A stretch of DNA of 64,000 nucleotides from Pseudomonas oryzicola (lineage in GTDB: Bacteria > Pseudomonadota > Gammaproteobacteria > Pseudomonadales > Pseudomonadaceae): NCBI RefSeq assembly GCF_014269185.2, contig NZ_JABWRZ020000001.1:397001-461000 (forward strand), written 5' to 3'. The number at the start of each line of letters is the position of its first letter. The stretch's first letter is position 1. Shown here piece by piece: positions 28,313-35,189 of this stretch. The notes under the pieces were generated by a model, which did no database searches, was not told where the DNA came from, and was given only the letters and a program-made list of their open reading frames with translations. The position numbers were made by a program, and so were the translations under genes.

Positions 28313-28367
28313 GGTTATTAATAAATAGCTTCTTATTCCTTTACTGATATAACCATCGCCCTATACT
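28313..28367 (+). promoter_or_regulatory. AT-rich activator-type element and promoter before the small hydrolase gene
   Basis: GGTTAT (28313-28318) and ATAACC (28349-28354) are 30 bases apart, with TTATTCC between them. A good -10 box TATACT follows at 28362-28367. The same inverted arms with 29-base spacing lie before oscA. The -10 box is 7 bases after ATAACC here and 9 bases after it at oscA, so the arm overlaps the expected -35 place in both. Candidate shared sulfur-starvation (CysB) operator. Confidence 0.45.
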
Positions 28368-28403
28368 GGCCTCCAAGCACGCAAACCCACTGGAGGCGTC
28401 CCC

Positions 28404-28985
28404 ATGCGCAACGAGTCGATCCGTTACCTGATTGTGCCGGGCTGGCAAGGATCGCCAGACAACCATTGGCAAAGTCACTGGCAGCGCACCCTGCCCAACA
28501 GCGCACGGGTCGAGCAGCATGACTGGTTGACCCCGCAGCGCCAGGACTGGGTACAGGCGCTGGAGCAGGCGATTGCCGCAGAGCACTCGCCGGTGATTCT
28601 GATTGCCCACAGCCTGGGCTGCATCACCGTCGCTCATTGGGCCGTGCAGGCCAGCCCGACCTTGCTGCGGCGGGTGCGTGGCGCCTTGCTGGTCGCGCCG
28701 GCGGATGTCGAGCGACCCAATTGCGCACCAGCCCTGCGCAACTTCGCGCCGATTCCGAGCGAGGCGCTGCCGTTCCCCAGCCAGGTGGTCAGCTCGGATA
28801 ACGACCCAGCCGTAAGCGTGCCACGGGCACTGTACCTAGCCCAGGCCTGGGGCGCTGAAGCGGGGCTGCTGAGCAACGCCGGGCACATCAACGTCAAGTC
28901 CGGCCATGAGCGCTGGGAACAAGGTTTCGCTTACCTGTATCGCTTGCAGAACCGGGTCGAGCAGCGCGCTCTGCGCCGCGCCTGA
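28404..28985 (+). CDS. RBBP9/YdeN family serine hydrolase
   Basis: This compact 193-residue alpha/beta hydrolase has the early GWQGSPDNHWQSHW loop typical of the RBBP9/YdeN family, nucleophile Ser in VILIAHSLGCITVAHW, a candidate Asp in VVSSDNDPAVSV and the catalytic His in NAGHINVKSGHERW. The substrate is unknown. It stands between the sulfate operon and an AAA+ gene and is preceded by the same element as oscA, so a role in sulfur or organosulfur scavenging is plausible but not shown. Confidence 0.85.
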   Translation: MRNESIRYLIVPGWQGSPDNHWQSHWQRTLPNSARVEQHDWLTPQRQDWVQALEQAIAAEHSPVILIAHSLGCITVAHWAVQASPTLLRRVRGALLVAPADVERPNCAPALRNFAPIPSEALPFPSQVVSSDNDPAVSVPRALYLAQAWGAEAGLLSNAGHINVKSGHERWEQGFAYLYRLQNRVEQRALRRA

Positions 28986-29048
28986 TCGCCCTGACTGTCT
29001 ACCGTTTGCCGACGCCCGGCCACTGCAGGCCTGGGGCGGGAGTTCGTC

Positions 29049-29879
29049 ATGACTTTTCAAAATCCGTTTGGCCAGCCGCTGCTGACCTTTCCCGAGCTGG
29101 ACAAGAGCCCCTTGAGCATTCGCGCCAAGGCGCTGGTGTTCATCGACCCGCGTTCCCAGCAGCTGCGCGAGCAACTCGAGCGCCTGGCGCCACAGCCCCT
29201 GCCAGTACTGATCCGTGGTGAAACCGGCACCGGCAAGGAGCTGCTGGCTCGGCAGATACACCGCGCCAGTGACCGCGGCGGGTTGTTCGTCTCGGTCAAC
29301 TGTGCGGCCATCAGCACCAACTATGCCGAAGCCGAGCTGTTCGGCTACAGCGCCGGCAGCCATGGCGGCACGGCCAGCAGCCGCGCTGGCTGGTTCGGTT
29401 CAGCCAATGGTGGCACGCTGTACCTGGACGAAATCGCCGACTTGCCATTGGTCATTCAGGGCAAGCTGCTGGCCGCCCTGGAAAACCGCGAGGTTACCCG
29501 GGTCGGGGCGCAACAGCCGCAACCGGTGGATGTGCGCCTGGTGGCCGCCACCAGCATCGACCTGGCCCGGGTCGTGCGGGCGGGTCGCTTCAACGAGCGC
29601 TTGTACCAGTACTTGCGCGAAGGGGCGCTGGAACTGCCGCCGCTGCGTGAGCGGCCAGGCGATATCCTGCCGCTGGCCGAATATTTCGTGGGTATCTACA
29701 GCGTGCGCCTGCAACGGCCAGTGCCGCTGGTGAGCGAGGCCGCGCAACAGGTGCTGGAGGCGCACGCCTGGCCGGGCAATACCCGCGAACTGGAAAATGT
29801 CATTCACTTTGCCTTGTTGGTGAACGAGGGCGAGGAAATCGTGCCCGAGGACCTCGATATACCCAGCCCCGCGCGCTAG
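29049..29879 (+). CDS. Degenerate sigma-54-activator-type AAA+ protein without DNA-binding domain
   Basis: The 276 residues hold only the central AAA+ domain of bacterial enhancer-binding proteins. Present are Walker A GETGTGKE (57-64), Walker B GGTLYLDEI (121-129) and the sensor II region WPGNTRELENVIHF (241-254). Altered are the sigma-54 contact loop, where GAFTGA is replaced by GSHGGT (103-108), and the stretch holding the two arginine-finger positions of PspF (FR..DLLDR), which reads FNERLYQYL (181-189). There is no N-terminal sensor and no C-terminal helix-turn-helix; the protein ends 22 residues after sensor II. It starts 63 bases after the hydrolase gene on the same strand. It may still bind or hydrolyse ATP, but classic activator function looks unlikely. 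Confidence 0.8.
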   Translation: MTFQNPFGQPLLTFPELDKSPLSIRAKALVFIDPRSQQLREQLERLAPQPLPVLIRGETGTGKELLARQIHRASDRGGLFVSVNCAAISTNYAEAELFGYSAGSHGGTASSRAGWFGSANGGTLYLDEIADLPLVIQGKLLAALENREVTRVGAQQPQPVDVRLVAATSIDLARVVRAGRFNERLYQYLREGALELPPLRERPGDILPLAEYFVGIYSVRLQRPVPLVSEAAQQVLEAHAWPGNTRELENVIHFALLVNEGEEIVPEDLDIPSPAR

Positions 29880-29920
29880 ACATCGCTAATGAACAAAGTG
29901 ACTGATAGCAATTTGATTTT

Positions 29921-30018
29921 GGAATAAGCAGCAAATTAAAAGATATTTTTACGGAATAAAAAATCTAGGTATCGTCCAGTCCACGCCCACTGATGAATCG
30001 GTTGGGCACCCGATTCGC
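29921..30018 (+). promoter_or_regulatory. AT-rich control region before the MetQ-like gene
   Basis: Two direct GGAATAA copies (29921-29927 and 29953-29959) lie 32 bases apart in an AT-rich stretch. Their inverse, TTATTCC, occurs inside the element at 28313-28354. A weak sigma-54-like match, GGGCACC-N4-TCGC, lies at 30004-30018 with the key GG and GC dinucleotides at the right spacing but three mismatches. Neither element is proven. Confidence 0.3.
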
Positions 30019-30054
30019 CATCCTCGATGGCTCAGAACCAGAACAAGGATCACC

Positions 30055-30840
30055 ATGAAGAAGACCCTGCTGACCACCACCCTGGCCGCTGCCCTGTCGT
30101 TCGCTGGCCTGGCTGCCGCTGCCGAGAAACTGGTGGTAGCCGCCACCCCGGTACCGCACGCTGAAATCCTCGAACTGATCAAGCCGACCCTGGCCAAGGA
30201 AGGTGTGGACCTGCAGATCAAGGTGTTCACCGACTACGTGCAGCCAAACGTGCAGGTTGACCAGAAGCGCCTGGACGCCAACTACTTCCAGACCCTGCCA
30301 TACCTGCAGAATTTCAACGAAGGCAAGGGCACCCACCTGGAAACCGTGATCGGCGTTCATGTCGAGCCGTTTGGTGGCTACTCGAAGAAGGTCAAGAACC
30401 TGAGCGAACTGAAAGAAGGCGCCACCGTTGCCATCCCCAACGAGGGTAGCAACAGCGGCCGTGCCCTGCTGCTGCTGCAGAAGGCCGGCCTGATTACCCT
30501 GAAGGACCCGAAAAACGCCTTGGCCACGCCCAAGGATATCGCCGAGAACCCGAAGAAGCTGAAGTTCCGCGAGCTTGAATCGGCCATGCTGCCGCGCGTG
30601 CTGGACCAGGTCGACCTGGACATGATCAACACCAACTACGCCCTGGAAGCCGGCCTGAACCCGGCCAAGGATGCGCTGGTGATCGAAGGCAGCGACTCGC
30701 CATACGTGAACTTCCTGGTCGCTCGCCCGGACAACAAGGACAGCGAGGCCATCCAGAAACTGGCCAAGGCCCTGACCAGCCCGGAAGTGAAGGCCTTCAT
30801 CGCCAAGAAGTACCAAGGTGCCGTACTGCCGGCGTTCTGA
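30055..30840 (+). CDS. MetQ/NlpA-family periplasmic binding protein, orphan and without lipobox
   Basis: The 261 residues form a NLPA-family fold: EKLVVAATPVPHAEILELIK, KVFTDYVQPNVQVDQKRLDAN and FQTLPYLQNFNEGKG are close to MetQ methionine receptors. MetQ is normally a lipoprotein; here the signal (MKKTLLTTTLAAALSFAGLA) ends at an Ala-rich Sec cleavage site with no Cys, so the mature protein should be soluble. No metI or metN gene accompanies it. Its place beside sulfate uptake genes suggests a sulfur-starvation receptor for methionine or another organosulfur compound. It is followed by a clear terminator. Confidence 0.85.
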   Translation: MKKTLLTTTLAAALSFAGLAAAAEKLVVAATPVPHAEILELIKPTLAKEGVDLQIKVFTDYVQPNVQVDQKRLDANYFQTLPYLQNFNEGKGTHLETVIGVHVEPFGGYSKKVKNLSELKEGATVAIPNEGSNSGRALLLLQKAGLITLKDPKNALATPKDIAENPKKLKFRELESAMLPRVLDQVDLDMINTNYALEAGLNPAKDALVIEGSDSPYVNFLVARPDNKDSEAIQKLAKALTSPEVKAFIAKKYQGAVLPAF

Positions 30841-30859
30841 TCCGCTGCCAGTATTGAAG

Positions 30860-30889
30860 AAACGCCGACCCATTCGTGTCGGCGTTTTT
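30860..30889 (+). terminator. Rho-independent terminator of the MetQ-like gene
   Basis: The stem AAACGCCGAC/GTCGGCGTTT has an 8-base loop and a T5 tail. It begins 20 bases after the stop codon. Confidence 0.92.
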
Positions 30890-30988
30890 GTCTGCACAGG
30901 ATTACCACAGGCTTGAATATTGAGGAGGGCGTGCGGCAGCAACTTTCTTGTGTTGCCGGCGATGGGCTGCAAAGCAGCCCTGGCAATC

Positions 30989-31807
30989 TCACCGGTTGCG
31001 CGGCAACCAGTTCAACAGGAACTCATTGACCACCCGTGGGTTCTCCAGGCTGGAGATATGCCCGGCAAACGGGATCTGCGCCGCCAGGCAGCCAATGAGC
31101 CGCGCCATTTCGCTGGACTCTTCCGGTGGCCGTGGAATGTCCTGGTCGCCACAGACTACGATGGTCCGCTCGCTGGCCAGCTCACCCAGCCGTGACAGCA
31201 AGTCCGGCCGGCCAAAAATCACTCGCCCCAGCGGATCGAGGCTTTGCCTGATCACCTCGGCACTGCTCGCCTTCAATGCTTCCCGGAAGCTTTCCCGTAC
31301 CTTTGGCACCGTCTGCCCGCCAGCATGGAAGAAAATCGGCACGACGATATCCAGCAATGGCTCCGTGAACATGCCTGCGCCACTGGCCGCATCCAGCAGG
31401 CCGAAATACTTCAGCCGCGTCGACTCCGGTTCGGCGCCGAGATAGGTATCCATCAGCACCAGGCGGTCGACCCGTTCGGGGTGCTCCAGGGCCAGCTGCG
31501 CACCCCACATGCCGCCGACCGACAGGCCGACCAGATGGCATTGGCCGATATCCAGGGCGTCCAGCAGCTTCAGGTGCTGACGGGCCAGCGCGCTCATGTC
31601 GGTGGTAGTGGCGGGCGGTGCATCGGAGCCGCCGTGGCCCCATAGCTCGGGCACAATGACGCGAAAGTGTGCTGACAGGGCCTCGATCTGTGGTTGCCAC
31701 ATGTCGGCGGACCACAAGTAGCTGTGGCCGAGCAGCACTGGGAAGCCCTGGCCCTGGTCGACGCAGCTCATGCGGGCGCCGTCGATTTCGATGAAGTGTC
31801 TTTGCAT
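30989..31807 (-). CDS. Alpha/beta-fold hydrolase
   Basis: This 272-residue hydrolase has an oxyanion-hole loop GFPVLLGHSYLWSADMW, nucleophile Ser in CHLVGLSVGGMWGAQ, acid near VVCGDQDIPRP and catalytic His in FAGHISSLENPRVV. It is typical of the broad family that includes esterases, epoxide hydrolases and haloperoxidases; a closer substrate cannot be given. It reads on the minus strand, converging with the MetQ-like gene; a GGGCTGC/GCAGCCC hairpin lies just past its end at 30964-30980. The penicillin-acylase gene lies upstream on the same strand, 64 bases away. Confidence 0.85.
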   Translation of the reverse strand: MQRHFIEIDGARMSCVDQGQGFPVLLGHSYLWSADMWQPQIEALSAHFRVIVPELWGHGGSDAPPATTTDMSALARQHLKLLDALDIGQCHLVGLSVGGMWGAQLALEHPERVDRLVLMDTYLGAEPESTRLKYFGLLDAASGAGMFTEPLLDIVVPIFFHAGGQTVPKVRESFREALKASSAEVIRQSLDPLGRVIFGRPDLLSRLGELASERTIVVCGDQDIPRPPEESSEMARLIGCLAAQIPFAGHISSLENPRVVNEFLLNWLPRNR

Positions 31808-31852
31808 GAATAGGGTCTCGGCTGGGAGGACTGTAGATTATCTGAAATTGTC

Positions 31853-31871
31853 GGGGCCGCTGTGCGGCCCC
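31853..31871 (-). terminator. Hairpin at the end of the penicillin-acylase gene
   Basis: A perfect GGGGCCGC/GCGGCCCC stem with a TGT loop abuts the stop codon of the gene ending at 31872. On the minus strand it is followed by only a few scattered T, so termination may be weak. Confidence 0.5.
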
Positions 31872-34235
31872 TTATGGCCCTGGCACCAATCGCAAGGTAC
31901 TTTTCGCCGGGATCACGGCCATCTGCGCCCGCTGGTACTGCCCCTGCACATACCCCTCGGCCTGGTCCGCGTAGTGTTCGTCGAACGGCACGCCACTCTG
32001 TCCGACCGGGTTGCTGGTCAACGCCTGCCCAGCATCGGCAAAATCGATCAACCGCCGCGTAGACGGCCCATAGGTCACCGGCCATGGCGCCGGGCCGATC
32101 TTTGCCGAGAGATTGTTCGGTACCTCATGGGTACCCGGCGCGGCGAACGGGCCGACGTTGAACAGCAGGTGCAGTGGCTTCTTCACCCCAAGCGGGTGGT
32201 TGTGGGTCAGGGTGTGGGCCTTGCCCCACTGCCAGCTGGCCGGGTCATTGCCCAAGGTGTCGCGCAGGTGCTTCAGGCTGTGCTGCCAGGCCGTGCGCAC
32301 GATGGCGGTGCGGTCGGTGCGCTGGTTGTCACCACGGGTGTTCCACCAGGGCGAATCGGCATCCGCCGCCAGGCGCGGCAGCGCGGCGTCGATGGCGCGG
32401 GTGCTGATCAGCACCGGGAACCAGGTATCGCCCAGTTCGTCATGCAGTGCGGCGAACGCCATTTCGTAGAGGAACTGGTTGAAGAGCGTGGCGCTGACCG
32501 AATCCAGCGGATAATCCCCCGTCCAGGCGGCCAGTTGCTCCACCAACTCCTTTTCTTCGTCACCCTCGGCCACCACGCGCAGCGTTGCCAGCAGCGGGGC
32601 AAGGGTACGCGGGCCATAATCGCTGGCGGTGCCCAGCTGTAGCGTCTGGCTGTTTTGCGTGTCCCACTTCACCTCGGGGTTGGCCAGTTGGTTGTCGAGC
32701 TGACGGCCACGGTCCGGCAGGTTGTAGTAACCCGGTATCGGCACCGCTGCCGGCGGTTGGTAATTGGCCGACACTATATAGCCACGCGCCGGGTTCTCCT
32801 GCTGCGGGTTGACGCTGAAGGGGTAGAAGCCGAGCTTGTCGGCCTGGGCGCTGGCGCCGTCGAGAATGAAGGCCGGGTCGACCCCGTCGGGGCGGATCGG
32901 CAGCTGCGCCGCCGCCCACCAGCCAATGTCGCCACGGGCATTGGCCCAGACGAAGTTCAGCCCGGGCGCGTGGACCTTGGCGGCGGCTTCGCGCATTTTG
33001 CTCAGGGTGTCGGCACGGTTGATCTGGTAGAAGCCATCGAGGATCGGGTTTTCGGTTTCCAGGAATGCCCACCACATGGCGATCGGCGTGGGCCCGGCGG
33101 TGGCGCCCAGTACGTCGTTGACGATCGGGCCGTGGGGCGATCGGCGCAGGCTGAGGGTCACCGGCGCTGCGCCTTTCACGGCGACCTGCTGCTCGGTCTT
33201 CTCCAGCGCCTGCCATTGGCCATCGATCATGACCTGGTTGGCGTCAGCCGGGTTAGTACGTTCGGCAATCAGGTCGATGTCATCGTTCTGAAACATGGTC
33301 AGGCTCCAGCCGAAGTCGCGGTTGTGGCCGAGCAGGGCGAATGGGTTAAGTGCCTGGAAGTAGCCGTACAGGTTGAAACCGGGCGCCGACAGTTCGGCCT
33401 CGTACCACACCGCCGGCACGGCGAAGCCGATATGCGGGTCGCCGGCCAGCAACGGCTTGCCGCTGCGGGTACGGCTGCCGGATACGGCCCAGGCGTTGCT
33501 GCCTTCGAACTGCGGGATGCCGGCCGCGCCGAGCGCCTCATGGCTAAGGCGGGCGAGCGCCTCCAGGCTGTGCCAGTCGGCAGCGGCCAGCGGCGTACCC
33601 AGGGCGCCCTCCGGCTGCCAGGCGAGGTCGAAGATGCCCAGGTACTCGGGGCCCAGCTGGTCACGGATATAAGTCAGTGCCGGCTCGGTACGAAAGGCAG
33701 CGGCGAAACTGTAGGCCATGTAGCCGGCAATGCTCAGCGTGTCTTCGGCGGTGAATGGGCGCGGGGTGATACCGAGCAGGTCGAATTCGACGGGCTTGGG
33801 GTGGCTGGCCTGCCAGCGATTGACGCCGTCGAGATAGGCCTGCAGGGCCTGCCAGGCAGGGGCTTGGCGGTCCTGACGCGCGGCCATCAGGGCGGCCTGT
33901 TCGCGAATGCGCAGGCTGCGGAACAGGGTGTCGGTGGGCAGCAGCTTGTCGCCCAGCACCTCGGTCAGTTCGCCACGGGCCAGGCGGCGCAGGATCTCCA
34001 TCTGGAACAGCCGGTCCTGGGCATGCACATAGCCCAGTGCCCGGTACAGGTCCGCCTCGCTCTGCGCCTGCAGGTGCGGCACGCCGCGGGCGTCGTAGCG
34101 CACGCTGACCGGCGCTTGAAGGCCGGCGATGGCCACTTCGCCCTCGCGTTGCGGCAGTTTGCCCTGCACGTACCAGTATCCGGCGCCTGCGGCTACGGCA
34201 ACCGCTACGGCCAACAGGGTCAGGCTGCGCTTCAT
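31872..34235 (-). CDS. Penicillin acylase family N-terminal-Ser hydrolase
   Basis: This 787-residue precursor has a hydrophobic N-terminal segment (LTLLAVAVAVAAGAGYWYV) that exports or anchors it in the periplasm. The self-cleavage site is seen as QFEGSNAWAVSGSRT, with Ser246 the predicted new N-terminus and nucleophile of the beta chain. The alpha-chain start (VSVRYDARGVPHLQAQSEAD, LGYVHAQDRLFQMEILRR) and GKPLLAGDPHIGF match the family. Members cleave amide bonds of beta-lactams or acyl-homoserine lactones. Which applies here is open; PvdQ- and QuiP-like roles are possible. Confidence 0.88.
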   Translation of the reverse strand: MKRSLTLLAVAVAVAAGAGYWYVQGKLPQREGEVAIAGLQAPVSVRYDARGVPHLQAQSEADLYRALGYVHAQDRLFQMEILRRLARGELTEVLGDKLLPTDTLFRSLRIREQAALMAARQDRQAPAWQALQAYLDGVNRWQASHPKPVEFDLLGITPRPFTAEDTLSIAGYMAYSFAAAFRTEPALTYIRDQLGPEYLGIFDLAWQPEGALGTPLAAADWHSLEALARLSHEALGAAGIPQFEGSNAWAVSGSRTRSGKPLLAGDPHIGFAVPAVWYEAELSAPGFNLYGYFQALNPFALLGHNRDFGWSLTMFQNDDIDLIAERTNPADANQVMIDGQWQALEKTEQQVAVKGAAPVTLSLRRSPHGPIVNDVLGATAGPTPIAMWWAFLETENPILDGFYQINRADTLSKMREAAAKVHAPGLNFVWANARGDIGWWAAAQLPIRPDGVDPAFILDGASAQADKLGFYPFSVNPQQENPARGYIVSANYQPPAAVPIPGYYNLPDRGRQLDNQLANPEVKWDTQNSQTLQLGTASDYGPRTLAPLLATLRVVAEGDEEKELVEQLAAWTGDYPLDSVSATLFNQFLYEMAFAALHDELGDTWFPVLISTRAIDAALPRLAADADSPWWNTRGDNQRTDRTAIVRTAWQHSLKHLRDTLGNDPASWQWGKAHTLTHNHPLGVKKPLHLLFNVGPFAAPGTHEVPNNLSAKIGPAPWPVTYGPSTRRLIDFADAGQALTSNPVGQSGVPFDEHYADQAEGYVQGQYQRAQMAVIPAKSTLRLVPGP

Positions 34236-34321
34236 TCAGGCTCCTTGTGCATTCCAGCGAAAAATGTGGTCCGATCATGGGCGGATTCGCGAACAGAGCA
34301 TAGCCCCAGGAAGGAGTTTCC

Positions 34322-34873
34322 ATGTCCCTCAGCGAAAAACAGAAAATGCTTACAGGCCAGCTCTATCATGCCGGTTGCCCCGAGCTGCAGGCCGAGCAGA
34401 TCGCCAACAAGCACTGGATGCACCGCTACAACAGCAGCGTCGAACTGCTCAACGAAGCACGGCATGGGCTGTTGGCCGAGCATTTTGCCCAAGTTGGCGA
34501 AGGCGCGGTGATCCGCCCACCGTTCTATTGCGACTATGGCTACAACATCAGTGTCGGTCGCAATACTTTCATGAACTTCAACTGCGTGATTCTCGATGTG
34601 TTGCCGGTGCGTATCGGCGAGGACTGCCAGATCGGCCCCAACGTGCAGATCTACACCGCCGACCATCCGCTCGACCCCGAGGTGCGCCGCACCGGGTTGG
34701 AAAGCGGGCGGCCAGTGACCATCGGCAACAACGTGTGGATTGGTGGTGCAGCGATCATCCTGCCGGGGGTGACCATCGGCGACAACGCCGTGATAGGTGC
34801 CGGTAGTGTGGTGACGCGGGATGTACCGGCGGGAGCGACGGTGGTGGGTAACCCTGCGCGGGTACGCGGATAA
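34322..34873 (+). CDS. Maltose/galactoside O-acetyltransferase family protein
   Basis: This 183-residue acetyl-CoA-dependent transferase has a left-handed beta-helix. The N-terminal Mac domain (SEKQKMLTGQLYHAGCPELQ) is followed by hexapeptide repeats (VTIGNNVWIGGAAIILPGV, TIGDNAVIGAGSVVTRDV). The catalytic His is in QIYTADHPLD, and the end VVGNPARVRG is typical. It acetylates sugars such as maltose or galactosides in known members; the physiological substrate here is unknown. GGAG precedes the ATG. A bidirectional terminator follows within 6 bases. Confidence 0.9.
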   Translation: MSLSEKQKMLTGQLYHAGCPELQAEQIANKHWMHRYNSSVELLNEARHGLLAEHFAQVGEGAVIRPPFYCDYGYNISVGRNTFMNFNCVILDVLPVRIGEDCQIGPNVQIYTADHPLDPEVRRTGLESGRPVTIGNNVWIGGAAIILPGVTIGDNAVIGAGSVVTRDVPAGATVVGNPARVRG

Positions 34874-34878
34874 TATGA

Positions 34879-34908
34879 AAAGCCCTGCGGTGTCTGCCGC
34901 AGGGCTTT
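34879..34908. terminator. Bidirectional terminator between acetyltransferase and immunity genes
   Basis: A perfect 12-bp stem AAAGCCCTGCGG/CCGCAGGGCTTT has a 6-base loop. Its A and T ends serve both converging genes. Confidence 0.88.
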
Positions 34909-34913
34909 GTAGG

Positions 34914-35189
34914 TCAGGCGGGCTTGAAGCCGGGTTTGCCGTTGGCGGCGCGCCATTCTTTAATGCGGTTTATGACGCCTTGAGGGCTTTTGTCCGAGCC
35001 TGCTGGAGGGCGTGTCAGAACATCAGCCCCATCAGGGTGTTCGGTGATCTTTTTGAAATTGGAAATGATCCTGTCTCGAAAGCTCTCTAACTCAGTACCG
35101 CGGCGGCCCGCTCGGTTTTCGTACAGTTCTGTTATGAGCGCGAGGAATTCATCTTCTGTGTAATCCTCCAATTTGCCCTTGAGTGTCAT
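34914..35189 (-). CDS. Colicin/pyocin DNase-type immunity protein (Im9 family), atypical
   Basis: This 91-residue acidic helical protein follows the Im2/Im9 pattern: KLEDYTEDEFLALITELYE, NFKKITEHPDGADV, SPQGVINRIKEWRAANGKPG. In known immunity proteins the Tyr-Tyr pair after the TEHP..(S)D box (DLIYYP in Im9) is the main contact with the DNase; here that place reads DVLTRPP. Its start overlaps the stop of the bacteriocin gene (ATGA), so the two are translated in step, as in normal toxin-immunity pairs. Whether it still protects against a DNase is uncertain. Confidence 0.82.
   Translation of the reverse strand: MTLKGKLEDYTEDEFLALITELYENRAGRRGTELESFRDRIISNFKKITEHPDGADVLTRPPAGSDKSPQGVINRIKEWRAANGKPGFKPA

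Noticed and set aside
28366..28382. Sigma-54 promoter before the small hydrolase gene (TGGCCTCCAAGCACGC)
   Set aside because: The GG to GC spacing is one base too long for sigma-54, and a good -10 box (TATACT) overlaps it.
32655..34511. 618-codon plus-strand frame over the penicillin-acylase gene
   Set aside because: It is antisense to a gene with signal peptide, processing site and family motifs. The predicted product is low-complexity Gly/Val/Gln-rich.
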